A stretch of DNA of 64,000 nucleotides from Xanthomonas floridensis (GCF_001642575.1 NZ_LXNG01000055.1:124001-188000), one strand, 5' to 3'; positions 1 through 9,393 are shown, numbered from the stretch's first letter. The notes: generated by a model not told the origin, from the sequence alone. Made by a program: numbers and translations.

Positions 1-47
1 CGCAGCTGGATGCGGCGTTCGCGCGCTGGAGCGAGCTGGATAGTTGA
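1..47 (+). CDS. 3' end of a CDS, possibly an ABC-F (Uup-like) ATPase
   Basis: The frame starting at base 3 reads QLDAAFARWSELDS and then TGA at 45-47. This short acidic/aromatic tail resembles the C-terminal coiled-coil end of Uup-type ABC-F proteins (an 'AFARWxELE' pattern), but only 14 residues are visible, so the family call is inference. The rest of the gene lies left of the window. Confidence 0.4.
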   Translation, partial: QLDAAFARWSELDS

Positions 48-165
48 TAGCTCAACTGGCGTGCGCCTGCGTGCCGGTCTCTTTTGGTTTTTAGGCGCGG
101 CAAGCAAGCATCGCGAGCTGATAGATGACTTGTAGAGCGGCTGATCTGCGGCTTGGTTGCAGGGT

Positions 166-412
166 CCTTGCCCGCCTACCATCGCAGGGCACGCCGCAAG
201 TCCGTCCGTGTAGGCTCTTACGCGGCATCCATGCCGCATGAGGTCCCGCGACGTTAGGCGGGCAAGGGCCAGTAGAGATGGTCGGTGTGCATTGTTTTCA
301 ACAAAGCGGCCAGTAATCTTTCTGGTGCGGTGTCCTCACCGATTGCGGGACCGTGTGGCGGCATGGATGCGGCCACCGAGCCTCCACGGACGGATTCACG
401 GCGTGTCCCGCG
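166..412. repeat. Intergenic inverted repeat element
   Basis: The ~500-bp gap between the partial gene and the barstar gene holds a large imperfect inverted repeat and no convincing gene. About 183-262 is related to the reverse complement of about 335-412: both contain the accession-free core GGCATCCATGCCGC or its near complement, a TCCGTCCGTG block and a GGTCCCGC block. Nested inside it, CCTTGCCCGCCTA at 166-178 is perfectly complementary to 255-267. The structure looks like two opposed copies of one dispersed intergenic element. Nothing else was recognised in 48-542. Confidence 0.6.
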
Positions 413-542
413 AGCGGTGAGGGCGCCGCGCACTCGACTCACCACGCTTTTGATCGCATCTAAGTGTCGCTCGTCAAAAGGCGCGCGTGGCCAAGACGTT
501 ACCGCCATCGCTGCAGCGTTGGAGAGGGTTTGTTAGCCGCTC

Positions 543-968
543 TCAGTCGCAAGCACTCGCAGGCGCCACAAATGCTGCAAATGGGATGCCGCGCGCGGCC
601 CAGGCAGAGGACGCTTCATCGAGAATATCCAGCAAGGTGTTGCGATCGTTCGGTGCAGTGCGCGCGAGTGCGTCTGCGCCGTTGATCAACAGCGCATAGC
701 CCTGTGATGCGGGCAGCCAGGCCAGGTCGCGCAAGGCATCGGAGAGCGCGTCCCAGTTGCGACCGAAGCTGGCCGGGAAGTCCAGTTGGGTGGCCAGGCG
801 CATCAGCAACATGTGTTTGTCGCTGCAGCTGGCCAGATCCACACGCATGATACGTAGGCCCGCGTCGCGGGCGAGCGCTGCCATGGTGTCCAGGTCGTCG
901 GTCTCGGCTTGATACACACCCGATTGCTGCGGGTCGGAAAGATCCAGTGCAAAATCGCCCGCGCTCAT
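543..968 (-). CDS. Barstar-family ribonuclease inhibitor
   Basis: A 141-residue cytoplasmic protein with no signal peptide. Residues 64-82 carry the barstar signature (FPxxFGrNWDALSDALRDL), the acidic face that plugs the active site of barnase-type ribonucleases. The start is chosen at MSAGDF because its ATG overlaps the stop of the upstream ribonuclease gene by four bases (TCAT on the plus strand at 965-968), which implies translational coupling. Role: immunity to the neighbouring ribonuclease, by family analogy. A longer frame runs upstream but is antisense-like noise. Confidence 0.85.
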   Translation of the reverse strand: MSAGDFALDLSDPQQSGVYQAETDDLDTMAALARDAGLRIMRVDLASCSDKHMLLMRLATQLDFPASFGRNWDALSDALRDLAWLPASQGYALLINGADALARTAPNDRNTLLDILDEASSAWAARGIPFAAFVAPASACD

Positions 969-1405
969 GGCGCCTGCTCCGGGGTCGGGCCCTGGAAGGA
1001 TTTGAAGGTCTGGTAGTGGTCGTCGCTGTAGTACCAGGTCTGCGGAGGTGTGCCGCCGGTGACGATACGGCGCGCGCCGCGGTCTGCGCTGCCCGGCGTG
1101 TCCACCGTGTATTCGCGGTAATAGCCGCGCGGGCGGTCGGGCAGGCGATGTTCGCGATTGCCGAACACGCTGCCGTCCTGTGGATACGGGTATGGACCGC
1201 CGCGCTGGATCAGCACGATGGTGGCCATGGCTTCGATCGGCAGAAACGCGGGCAGGCGCGGCACCTGCCGTGCGGCCACCGGCGCGGCGATCGGCGCATT
1301 GAGTGAAGGCGCGAACTGCGGCTTGGGCGTCTGTAGCGCACGCATGCCCCACAGCCCGGCCACGAGCAGCACGATGGCGACGATCAGCAAAGCGGGCTTG
1401 CGCAT
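965..1405 (-). CDS. Secreted barnase-like guanyl-specific ribonuclease
   Basis: A 146-residue protein with an N-terminal hydrophobic segment (residues 4-20, signal peptide or anchor), a Pro/Ala linker and a microbial N1/T1/barnase fold. The active-site set of barnase is visible with matching spacing: Glu98 (barnase Glu73), Arg109 (Arg83), Arg113 (Arg87) and His130 (His102), the last within DHYQTF, identical to barnase. It should cleave RNA after G. It is cotranscribed with the barstar gene (4-base overlap). The start MRKPALL is preferred over an upstream ATG at 1444 because it places the hydrophobic stretch at the N terminus. Confidence 0.88.
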   Translation of the reverse strand: MRKPALLIVAIVLLVAGLWGMRALQTPKPQFAPSLNAPIAAPVAARQVPRLPAFLPIEAMATIVLIQRGGPYPYPQDGSVFGNREHRLPDRPRGYYREYTVDTPGSADRGARRIVTGGTPPQTWYYSDDHYQTFKSFQGPTPEQAP

Positions 1406-1664
1406 GAAGACAATCCGGAGGCGACGATATGTGCGGCAGAACAAGTATGCCGGTGCGCGACTGTGTCGACTTTGAATGCATCGCCGCGCTGGTCCGGTTC
1501 ACGCGCAAGTAACCGGGGCATGGTGCAAGGTGTGCAGCCAAGACGGCGCGGCACGCGATGGGATGAAGTTTCCCTGCCTGCACCCTTGGTAAGCGCCGCT
1601 GCCGTCCTTACCATCTACCCCGCAACGCCCGGTCTTCGCCGGGCGGCAAGTCCAGGAGACCCTC

Positions 1665-2276
1665 ATGGCTTACACCCTCCCGCAGTTGCCTTACGCTTAC
1701 GACGCGCTGGAACCGAACATCGATGCGCAGACGATGGAAATCCATCACACCAAGCATCACCAGACCTATATCAACAACGTCAACGCGGCGCTGGAAGGGA
1801 CCGAGTACGCGGACCTGCCGATCGACGAACTGGTCTCCAAGCTGAAGAGCCTGCCGGAGAACCTGCAGGGCCCGGTGCGCAACAACGGTGGTGGCCACGC
1901 CAACCATTCGCTGTTCTGGACCGTGCTGGCGCCCAACGGCGGCGGCGAGCCCAAGGGTGAGGTCGCCAAGGCGATCGACAAGGACCTGGGCGGTTTCGAG
2001 AAGTTCAAGGAAGCGTTCACCAAGGCTGCCGTCAGCCGCTTCGGCTCCGGCTGGGCGTGGCTGAGCGTGACTCCTGACAAGAAGCTGGTGGTGGAAAGCA
2101 CCGCCAATCAGGACAGCCCGCTGTTCGAAGGCAATGCCCCGATCCTGGGTCTGGACGTGTGGGAACACGCGTACTACCTGAAGTACCAGAACCGCCGTCC
2201 GGAATATATCGGCGCGTTCTATAACGCAGTCAACTGGGACGAAGTCGAGCGCCGCTACCACGCTGCCATCGCGTGA
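1665..2276 (+). CDS. sodM: Superoxide dismutase (Mn/Fe family)
   Basis: 203 residues, the full length of a bacterial Mn/Fe superoxide dismutase, which converts superoxide to peroxide and oxygen in the cytoplasm. The four metal ligands are visible: His27, His81 (in [10 protein letters not shown]), Asp164 and His168 (in LDVWEHAYY). GGGHANHS is the Mn-type form of that motif. An AGGAGA ribosome site lies about 7 bases before the ATG. It is monocistronic and followed by a strong hairpin at 2302-2327. Confidence 0.96.
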   Translation: MAYTLPQLPYAYDALEPNIDAQTMEIHHTKHHQTYINNVNAALEGTEYADLPIDELVSKLKSLPENLQGPVRNNGGGHANHSLFWTVLAPNGGGEPKGEVAKAIDKDLGGFEKFKEAFTKAAVSRFGSGWAWLSVTPDKKLVVESTANQDSPLFEGNAPILGLDVWEHAYYLKYQNRRPEYIGAFYNAVNWDEVERRYHAAIA

Positions 2277-2301
2277 GTCGTGTGCTGACGCTGTGACGTC
2301 G

Positions 2302-2327
2302 GAAGGCCGGGAGAGATCCCGGCCTTC
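2302..2327. terminator. Hairpin terminator after sodM
   Basis: GAAGGCCGGGA at 2302-2312 pairs perfectly with 2317-2327 around a GAGA loop, 26 bases after the sodM stop. It lacks a long T run but fits an intrinsic terminator. Confidence 0.75.
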
Positions 2328-2586
2328 TGCTTGATGGCGGCCAGTTTTCCGTCCAGGCGCGCGCTGCGTAGCAGATTTCCCGGAGGCCTTCCATCGTGCG
2401 CCAGCACGCGCCTGTGGAGAGTGTGGCCGCAGGCTCAGTCGAAACCAGGGTTGGGCGCCGCGCCAGTGCTGGCATGGCGAATATCCATGATTCGTCGTCG
2501 CGCACCTGCACGCGCAGGGCTTGGCCGATGATGCCTGGTCGCGCAAGCATGCCCTTGCAAGTGCGTCGCCGCAGGTTTGGCCAACG
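2328..2586. other. Intergenic DNA between two related hairpins, no gene seen
   Basis: About 260 bp between the two convergent terminators. Short open frames exist on both strands, but none has a ribosome site, family motif or codon pattern like the neighbours. I see nothing to annotate. Confidence 0.5.
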
Positions 2587-2616
2587 CAAAAGGCCGGGAG
2601 CGATCCCGGCCTTTTG
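2587..2616. terminator. Bidirectional hairpin terminator after suhB
   Basis: CAAAAGGCCGGGA at 2587-2599 pairs perfectly with 2604-2616 around a GCGA loop. Read from the minus strand it ends in a TTTTG run and lies about 57 bases past the suhB stop. Its core is almost identical to the hairpin at 2302-2327. Confidence 0.8.
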
Positions 2617-2673
2617 TATGCGTATTGCTGTCGCAGCGACACGCGCCGCGGACGTTGCCGTCGGCGGCGGAAA

Positions 2674-3507
2674 TCAGAACTTGGCGTCGAACTCGCGGGC
2701 GTAGCCGGTATTGACGATGACCTTCTGCAGCGCATCGCTGATCTTGATGTTGCCGGCCACGATCTGCTGGGTTTCCGGGCCCATGTTGTCCATGCGCGGC
2801 GGGGTGGCGCCCTTGTAGTCGCAGACGCGGCCACCGGCTTCGCGCACCAGCAGCACGCCGGCCGCAATGTCCCAGGCCTTGACGCCGGCTTCGAAGTAGG
2901 CATCGGCACGGCCGCAGGCCACGTAGGCCAGGTCCAGAGCCGCCGAGCCGGTACGGCGCACGTCTTCGGCCTGCACCAGCAGCGCGTCCACGCACTTGAG
3001 CTGGGCGCTGGCGCGTGCGCGTTCGCGCGGCGGGAAGCCGGTGTGGACCATCGCGCCTTCCAGGTCCTTGCGCTCGGCAATGCGGATGCGGCGGTCGTTG
3101 AGCACCGCGCCGGCACCGCGGCTGGCGGTGAACAGCTCGTTGCGCAGCGGGTCGAAGATCACCGCGTCGGTGGGTTCGCCGTTTTCCACCAGCGCGATCG
3201 ACACGCAGTAATGCGGAAAGCCACGCAGATAGTTGCTGGTGCCGTCGAGCGGATCGATGACCCAGGTATAGCGCCCACTCTTGCCACCTTGCACGCCGCC
3301 TTCTTCGCCGAACACGGCGTACTCGGGGTAGCCGCGCTTGAGCTCCTTGATGATGACCTTCTCGGCATCGGCATCGACTTCGCTGGCGTAGTCCATGCGG
3401 CCTTTCTGCACCACATTGAGCGCATCGAGCTTGTTGATACCGCGCAACAGCACATTGCCGGCGAGGCGGGCGGCTTTGACCATGACGGTGACGGCGGGTT
3501 TCTGCAT
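2674..3507 (-). CDS. suhB: Inositol monophosphatase family protein (SuhB)
   Basis: 277 residues, the usual length for the Mg-dependent inositol-1-monophosphatase family; SuhB also binds NusA-containing antitermination complexes in enterobacteria. Metal-binding motifs are visible: GEEGG at 67-71, IDPLDGT at 84-90 and a C-terminal AWDIAAG. The start MQKPAVTV is the usual SuhB start; a longer frame upstream is not supported. It is transcribed divergently from trmJ, an arrangement common in gammaproteobacteria. Confidence 0.94.
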   Translation of the reverse strand: MQKPAVTVMVKAARLAGNVLLRGINKLDALNVVQKGRMDYASEVDADAEKVIIKELKRGYPEYAVFGEEGGVQGGKSGRYTWVIDPLDGTSNYLRGFPHYCVSIALVENGEPTDAVIFDPLRNELFTASRGAGAVLNDRRIRIAERKDLEGAMVHTGFPPRERARASAQLKCVDALLVQAEDVRRTGSAALDLAYVACGRADAYFEAGVKAWDIAAGVLLVREAGGRVCDYKGATPPRMDNMGPETQQIVAGNIKISDALQKVIVNTGYAREFDAKF

Positions 3508-3623
3508 GGTTAAAGCTCCCGTGAAGGCAGAATGGACAATGACGAAGGTAAAAGAGCGGTCCGGCGCCAAAGCCGGCCGCGCAGTTTACCATCTACGACC
3601 GAATCGCTCCCCAATCTCCGTTC

Positions 3624-4388
3624 ATGTCTGTCACCCAGCGCATCCGTTTCGTCCTTGTCGGTACCCAGCATCCAGGCAACATCGGCGCCGCCGCGCGTGC
3701 GATGAAGACGATGGGCATCTCGCGGCTGGTGCTGGTGGCGCCGGAACGTGCGCTCGACGAGGACGCCTACCGGCGCTCGGCCGGCGCTGAAGATGTGCTC
3801 GGCGATGCGCCGGTTTTCGACACCCTGGGCGAAGCGGTGGCCGATTGCACCCTGGTGATCGGCTGCACGGCGCGCGCGCGCCGGGTAGCCCTGGAGGAGT
3901 TGCTGCCGGACCAGGGCGCGCAGCGTGCCCTGGCCAAGGCCGGTGAGCCGGCCGAGGTGGCGTTCGTGTTCGGCCGCGAGCGCACCGGCCTGACCAACGA
4001 CGAATTGCAGCTCTGCCATGCGGCAGTGCATATCCCCTCCGACCCGCAGTTCAGCTCGCTCAACCTGGCGGCGGCGGTGCAGGTGCTGACATACGAAGTG
4101 CGACTGGCGCAGCTGGCCGCGGGCGAGGCCGAGCCGGCGCCCGCGGCGGCCACCGGCCTGCGTGACGGGCCGGCCAGTCACGCGCAGCTGGAAGGCATGT
4201 TCGGCCAGTTGGGCGACACCCTGGACGAGATCGACTTCCACAAGGGCCGAGCGCCGGAGTCGGCGATGCGCAAGCTGCGCCGGCTGCTGCTGCGCGCCGA
4301 GATGACCGAGCAGGAGGTGCGCCTGATCCGCGGCATCCTGTCCGATGCGCAGCGCATGGCCATGCTGGCCAAGCGGGCCGGAAACTGA
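3624..4388 (+). CDS. trmJ: tRNA (cytidine/uridine-2'-O-)-methyltransferase TrmJ
   Basis: 254-residue SPOUT-class methyltransferase expected to 2'-O-methylate position 32 of several tRNAs using SAM. Seen: the N-terminal GTQHPGNIGAAARAMKTMG (residues 13-31), FVFGRERTGL, and the knot motif SSLNLAAAVQVL. The C-terminal part is a helical extension typical of TrmJ. Divergent from suhB, with no repeats or breaks in the frame. Confidence 0.93.
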   Translation: MSVTQRIRFVLVGTQHPGNIGAAARAMKTMGISRLVLVAPERALDEDAYRRSAGAEDVLGDAPVFDTLGEAVADCTLVIGCTARARRVALEELLPDQGAQRALAKAGEPAEVAFVFGRERTGLTNDELQLCHAAVHIPSDPQFSSLNLAAAVQVLTYEVRLAQLAAGEAEPAPAAATGLRDGPASHAQLEGMFGQLGDTLDEIDFHKGRAPESAMRKLRRLLLRAEMTEQEVRLIRGILSDAQRMAMLAKRAGN

Positions 4389-4439
4389 CGTCTGTCACAT
4401 CTTCAAAGATTCGGCTAGGCTGTCCGCGGCTCTAGGGGA

Positions 4440-5369
4440 GTGTCCGTTTTGCGCGGTCTACGATGGTGTCTGATTGCCTGCTGGCTGATCGCCGGGGCAG
4501 GCTTGGCCGTGACGGCTGCGGCAGCGCCTTCCTCGGTATTGGTGCTAGGGCGGATCAGCGATGATCCAGCAACGCATTACGATCAACTCAAGCCGCTGCT
4601 GGACTACGTGGTGCCACGCATGCGCGAGGTGGGCATCCGCCGCGGCGAGATCCTGATGGCGCCGGACGCGCGACAGATGTCCAGCTACCTGCGTCGCGGC
4701 CGGGTCGACTGGGTCAGCGAAACCACCGGTGCAGCCATGTTGCTGGAGCAGCGCGACAGCGCACACCCGTTGCTGATGACCGAGCGTGGCGGCGTGCGCG
4801 ACTTCCATACGGTGTTCTTCGTGCGCCGCGACAGCCCGATCCAGTCGCTCGGGCAGCTGCGCGGGCATACCCTGGCGTTGCAGAATGCCTCGTCTACCAG
4901 TGGTTACCTGGTGCCGATGCTGGAGTTGATGCGCAACGGCATCGCCTGCGACGTGCTGCTCTCGCCGGACGATACCCAGGTGCTGGGCTCGGTCGGTTAT
5001 CTGATGGTCGGGTCGAAATTGAACATCGCCGCGTTCGTGCACAAGCGCCTGATCGATGCCGGCGCCTTCAGCAATCTCGATTGGGACGACGAGCGGCATC
5101 TGCCGCCGGCGTTCAAGCGCGATTTCCGCATCGTGTACCGCAGCGCGCCGGTGCCGCGGGCGGTGGAGATGGTGCGCTCCGGCATGGACCCGGCAGTGGA
5201 GCGCCGCCTGCGCGCGGTGTTGCTGCAGGCCGCCTCCGACCCGAAGGCCGCCCCGGCGCTCAAGCGTTTCTTCGGTACCACCGCGTTTTACCCGCTGGAT
5301 AGCGAGAGTCGCAAGCATCTGGATGCATTGAGCACCGGCTTGCAGCACGTCAGGAATGAAATGGAATGA
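4440..5369 (+). CDS. PhnD-like periplasmic substrate-binding protein
   Basis: 309 residues with a Sec signal peptide (about 1-29, ending in AAAA) and a phosphate/phosphonate-binding (PhnD/TctC-like type 2) fold; the loop NASSTSGYLVP near the middle matches the ligand-phosphate loop of PhnD proteins. It starts with GTG after GGGGA. No ABC permease or ATPase is nearby. Its stop overlaps the start of the next gene by four bases (ATGA at 5366-5369), so it most likely acts as a periplasmic sensor subunit for that GGDEF/EAL protein rather than as a transporter component. Ligand unknown. Confidence 0.85.
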   Translation: MSVLRGLRWCLIACWLIAGAGLAVTAAAAPSSVLVLGRISDDPATHYDQLKPLLDYVVPRMREVGIRRGEILMAPDARQMSSYLRRGRVDWVSETTGAAMLLEQRDSAHPLLMTERGGVRDFHTVFFVRRDSPIQSLGQLRGHTLALQNASSTSGYLVPMLELMRNGIACDVLLSPDDTQVLGSVGYLMVGSKLNIAAFVHKRLIDAGAFSNLDWDDERHLPPAFKRDFRIVYRSAPVPRAVEMVRSGMDPAVERRLRAVLLQAASDPKAAPALKRFFGTTAFYPLDSESRKHLDALSTGLQHVRNEME

Positions 5370-7483
5370 GTCAGGTGCGCTTCGGGTTGCAGGCACGTTT
5401 CCTGTTGGTCATGGCGCTGACCCTGCTGCTCGTCGGCGCGATCCTGGCGTCGCTGTTGCAACGCCAGAGCGCGATGCAGCGCGAGGTGCGCGGGCTGAGC
5501 GCGCAGATCCTGCACGAGCTGTTCGATCGCAGCCTGCGCACCCGCGGCGAAACGCTGGCGACCGAGCTGGCCTCCGGTCTGGCCAACCCGCTGTATTACT
5601 CCGACCTGGGCGCGGTGGGGGCGCTGGTGCGCAATGCGTCGCGCCAGCAAGTGGTGACGTACGTGCTGGTGTTCGACAGGCGCGGCCTGCTGGTGCACGA
5701 CGGCACGCCCAACCTGCAGCGCTACGGACAGCGCATGAACGACCCGCTCGCGGCCAAGGCGGTGGCGGCGCAGGCGATGTTGCTGCAATCCTCGCCCGAG
5801 GTGCTGGACGTGACGGTGCCGATCACGATCGGCGACCAGCGCATCGGTGGCGTGCGCGTGGGCATGTCGCGCGAGCGGGTGCGCAAGATCGAATCCGGCG
5901 CCAATTTGACCCTGGTCGAAAACCTCAATGCGATCGGCAAGCGCGACCTGGGCTGGTTGCTGGTGCTGCTGGCGGCGCTGGTCGGGCTGGGGGTATTGCT
6001 GGCGATCTACGTGCAACGCACGCTGGTGGCGCCGGTGCGCTTGCTGGCGGCGGCGGCGCGGCAGATCGAGCGTGGCGACTATGCGGTGCAACTGCCGCCG
6101 CATCCGCGCAATGACGAGATCGGCGAGCTGATCTCCGCCTTCGGCCGCATGAGCGAGAGCATTGCCCGGCACGACCGCGAAGTGCGCCACATGGCCTACA
6201 CCGACGCGCTGACCGGACTGACCAACCGGCTGGGCTTCCGCGAAGGGCTGGACTACCTGCTCAACACCGCGCGCAGCACCGACAGCAAGCTGGCATTGCT
6301 GTTCGCCGATATCGACGATTTCAAGCGGGTCAACGACACCCTCGGTCACGAAGCCGGCGACGAAGCCTTGTTGCAGTTCGCCAGCCGCATCAGCCGCGCG
6401 GTCTCCGCGCTGGGTGGGGAAGACGCGATCCTGGCGCGCTTCGGTGGCGACGAGTTCGTGATCCTGCTGCAGAGCGGCGATGTCGCCCTGCTGGCCGCGC
6501 AGCTGGCGGAACGCCTGGTGCACGAACTGAGCCGGCCGTTGAACGTGCAGGGGCGCGAGGTGTTCCTGGGAACCTCGATCGGCATCACCTTGTTCCCCGA
6601 CGATGCCAACGACGCCACCGCGCTGCTGAAGAACGGCGACATCGCGATGTACCAGGCCAAGGTGGCGGGCAAGAACTGCCACCGGTTCTATAGTCGCGCC
6701 GCCGATCATGCGGTGGAGCGTCGCGTGCATATGGAACATGAGTTGCGCGGCGCTTGGGAGCGCGACGAACTGCGGCTGGTCTACCAGCCAATCTATCGCA
6801 CCAGCGACCGTGTGCTGGTGGGCGTGGAAGTGTTGCTGCGCTGGCAACATCCGGCGCTGGGCACGATCGCGCCGTCCACCTTCATCGACATCGCCGAGCA
6901 GAGCGGGCTGATCGAGGTGATCGGCCCCAAGGTGCTGCGCGCGGCCTGCCTGGAAGCGGCGCAATGGCCGATGGTGGGCGAGGGGTTGTTCATTTCGGTC
7001 AACGTCTCGCCACGCCAGCTACGCAGCGGGGCGTTGATCGACACCGTGGCCGAATGCCTGGCCGAATCCGGGCTGCCGGCCGCGCGCCTGCACCTGGAAC
7101 TGACCGAAACGGCGGTGATCGGCGACGAGATGATGGCGGCCAGCCTGCTCGACCAGCTGCACCGCACCGGGGTGAAGGTGTGGCTGGATGACTTCGGCAC
7201 CGGCTTCTCGGGCCTGAGCCATCTGCGCCAGGTGCCGGTGGACGGGGTCAAGATCGACAAGAGCTTCATCGCCGACCTGCAGCGCGACCCCGACGACCTG
7301 GCCCTGACCACGGCCATCATCAACATGGCGCATTCGCTGGGCATCACGGTGGTGGCCGAGGGCATCGAGCAGGAGGCGCAGTTCAATCTGCTACGCGAGC
7401 GCGGCTGCGATCTGGGCCAGGGTTACTGGTTCAGCCGCCCGTTGAGCCCGGTGGATGTGGTCAAGCTGATCGCTGCGGGCTGA
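5366..7483 (+). CDS. Membrane GGDEF/EAL protein (c-di-GMP turnover)
   Basis: 705 residues: transmembrane helix about 12-33, a ~160-residue periplasmic sensor, second helix about 194-214, HAMP linker, GGDEF domain and EAL domain. The diguanylate cyclase motif GGDEF is intact at 360-364. The RxxD product-inhibition site expected upstream of it is not seen (residues there are GGED/EDAI). In the phosphodiesterase domain the signature reads EVL (E488) instead of EAL, but the other catalytic landmarks (NVSPRQL, ELTET, DDFGTG, KIDKSF, EGIE, QGYWFS) are present. It is therefore potentially bifunctional. It is translationally coupled to the PhnD-like gene, suggesting ligand control through the periplasmic domain. 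Confidence 0.92.
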   Translation: MSQVRFGLQARFLLVMALTLLLVGAILASLLQRQSAMQREVRGLSAQILHELFDRSLRTRGETLATELASGLANPLYYSDLGAVGALVRNASRQQVVTYVLVFDRRGLLVHDGTPNLQRYGQRMNDPLAAKAVAAQAMLLQSSPEVLDVTVPITIGDQRIGGVRVGMSRERVRKIESGANLTLVENLNAIGKRDLGWLLVLLAALVGLGVLLAIYVQRTLVAPVRLLAAAARQIERGDYAVQLPPHPRNDEIGELISAFGRMSESIARHDREVRHMAYTDALTGLTNRLGFREGLDYLLNTARSTDSKLALLFADIDDFKRVNDTLGHEAGDEALLQFASRISRAVSALGGEDAILARFGGDEFVILLQSGDVALLAAQLAERLVHELSRPLNVQGREVFLGTSIGITLFPDDANDATALLKNGDIAMYQAKVAGKNCHRFYSRAADHAVERRVHMEHELRGAWERDELRLVYQPIYRTSDRVLVGVEVLLRWQHPALGTIAPSTFIDIAEQSGLIEVIGPKVLRAACLEAAQWPMVGEGLFISVNVSPRQLRSGALIDTVAECLAESGLPAARLHLELTETAVIGDEMMAASLLDQLHRTGVKVWLDDFGTGFSGLSHLRQVPVDGVKIDKSFIADLQRDPDDLALTTAIINMAHSLGITVVAEGIEQEAQFNLLRERGCDLGQGYWFSRPLSPVDVVKLIAAG

Positions 7484-7696
7484 GCACCGTCGGAGTGCAC
7501 GTGGGCGCGCCGGGCGTTGTCGGTGTTGCTCCGTCGCGCCCGGGTGCGCTCCGACGACGTGGCGTGTTGTGTCGGGAGGTTGCAGCGGTTATCGCCGGAG
7601 ACTTCGCGCAGTTGCTGCGGTGCCGGATGCCGGCGCGATTGGGCGTTTCTCGGTGAAACCCGTCGCACCCGGGTGCGTTCCTGCGGTCCACGTGCG

Positions 7697-8725
7697 TTAC
7701 AACGGCCGCTTGCCGGTGTCGCCGGGAATTTCGCGTACCAGTCGCGGCACCAGGTAGCCGGACAGGCGCGTGGCCAGTTGCGTATGCAGGGCGCGCGCGC
7801 GGGCGTCGTCCACTTCGAAATGCGCCACGCCGGCCACACGATCGAGCTGGTGCAGGTAGTAGGGCAGCACGCCGGCGGCGAAACTGCGTTCGCTCAGCGC
7901 GGTCAGCGCGTCCACGCTGTCGTTGACGCCGCGCAACAGCACGGCCTGGTTGAGCACCTGCGCGCCAGCACCACGCAGCGCCTGCATCGCCGTATCCACC
8001 TCGGCATCGAATTCGTTGGCGTGGTTGGCATGGATCACGAACGCCACCGGCCATGGCAGGCTGCGCAGCCAGGCCAGCAAAGGCGCATCCACGCGCGCCG
8101 GCAGCACCACCGGCAGGCGGCTGTGGATACGCAGCCGCTTGAGATGCGGAATGGCGGCCAGCGCGTCGGTGAGTTCGACCAGCTTGAGCGTGGCCAGCGA
8201 CAGCGGGTCGCCGCCGGACAGCAGCACTTCGTCGATGTCCGCATCGGCGGCGATCGCGGCCACGGCCTCGCGCCAGCCGTCGCGCGCGGCGGTTTCTTCG
8301 GCGTAGGGAAAGTGGCGGCGGAAGCAGTAACGGCAGTGCACCGCGCAGCTGCCTGTGGCGATCAGCAGGGCGCGGCCGTGGTATTTCTGGATCACTCCGG
8401 CCGCGGTCTTGGCGGCAGCATCGCCCACCGCATCCAGGCCGAAGCCCGGCACCGGCTGCATTTCCGCATCCAGCGGCAGCACCTGACGCAGCAGCGGATC
8501 GTCGAGGTCGCCATGCCGCATCCGCGCCACGAAGGCATGCGGCACCCGCAACGGGAACTGCGCGGCGGCTGCATCGCTGATGCCGGCGGCCTGGGCATCC
8601 AGGCCCAGCAGTGCCAGCAACGCGCGCGGGTCGCGCACGGCGTCGCGCCACTGCTGCTGCCAGCGCGTTGGCGGCAGGGCGGTGGCGGGAGATGGCTGTA
8701 AGGCGAGGGGGGCTGCGGTTATCAT
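7697..8725 (-). CDS. epmB: EF-P beta-lysylation protein EpmB (lysine 2,3-aminomutase family)
   Basis: 342-residue radical-SAM enzyme. The iron-sulfur motif CxxxCxxC is at Cys127, Cys131 and Cys134 ([15 protein letters not shown]), followed by PLP-binding aminomutase regions. It should convert alpha-lysine to beta-lysine for attachment to EF-P. Its location, divergent from and about 100 bp from efp, supports this rather than a catabolic aminomutase. The partner ligase EpmA is not in the window. Confidence 0.93.
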   Translation of the reverse strand: MITAAPLALQPSPATALPPTRWQQQWRDAVRDPRALLALLGLDAQAAGISDAAAAQFPLRVPHAFVARMRHGDLDDPLLRQVLPLDAEMQPVPGFGLDAVGDAAAKTAAGVIQKYHGRALLIATGSCAVHCRYCFRRHFPYAEETAARDGWREAVAAIAADADIDEVLLSGGDPLSLATLKLVELTDALAAIPHLKRLRIHSRLPVVLPARVDAPLLAWLRSLPWPVAFVIHANHANEFDAEVDTAMQALRGAGAQVLNQAVLLRGVNDSVDALTALSERSFAAGVLPYYLHQLDRVAGVAHFEVDDARARALHTQLATRLSGYLVPRLVREIPGDTGKRPL

Positions 8726-8826
8726 GTGCGGTCACAAAACCAATGCCCGCCGGTTGCGGCGGGCGCCCCATTCTAATCCGGCCCGCCCCCACTGTGGCGG
8801 GTCGTGGTCTATCGAGGAGCTGCACC

Positions 8827-9393
8827 ATGGCCACTGTTGGCATGAACGACGTCAAGAACGGCATGAAGATCCTGGTCAACAACGAGCCGGCGGTCATCAC
8901 CGAGACCGAATACGTCAAGCCGGGCAAGGGCCAGGCCTTCACCCGCATGAAGTACCGCTTCATCAAGTCCGGCCGCGTGGTGGAAATGACCATGAAGGCC
9001 ACCGACGACGTGGAAGTGGCCGACGTGGTCGACACCGACATGCGCTACCTGTACAGCGATGGCGAATACTGGCACTTCATGGACCCGGAATCCTTCGAGC
9101 AGGTGCAGGCCGACAAGGCCGGCATGGGCGGCGCCGAAAAGTGGCTCAAGGGCGAAGAAGACTGCATCGTGACGCTGTGGAATGGCGCGCCGATCTGGGT
9201 GCAGCCGCCGAACTTCGTCGAGCTGAAGATCACCGAGACCGACCCGGGCGTGCGCGGCGATACCTCCGGCGGCGGCGGCAAGCCGGCCACCCTGGAGACC
9301 GGCGCGGTGGTGCGTGTGCCGCTGTTCGTCAACCAGGATGAAGTGATCAAGGTCGACACTCGTTCGGGCGAATACTCGGCGCGCGTCAAGTAA
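8827..9393 (+). CDS. efp: Translation elongation factor P
   Basis: 188 residues in three beta-barrel domains (KOW-like, OB, C-terminal). EF-P relieves ribosome stalling at proline runs. The modification site Lys34 is present in the loop PGKGQAF, consistent with beta-lysylation by the divergent EpmB. The ATG at 8827 follows a GAGGAG site in the same gap; a longer frame upstream is not used. Confidence 0.97.
   Translation: MATVGMNDVKNGMKILVNNEPAVITETEYVKPGKGQAFTRMKYRFIKSGRVVEMTMKATDDVEVADVVDTDMRYLYSDGEYWHFMDPESFEQVQADKAGMGGAEKWLKGEEDCIVTLWNGAPIWVQPPNFVELKITETDPGVRGDTSGGGGKPATLETGAVVRVPLFVNQDEVIKVDTRSGEYSARVK

Noticed and set aside
254-508. Minus-strand ORF of 84 codons in the left gap
   Set aside because: It overlaps the inverted repeat element and has no ribosome site or family resemblance.
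5288-6964. A 558-codon minus-strand ORF opposite the GGDEF/EAL gene
   Set aside because: Shadow frame with His/Gln-rich product and no family motif.
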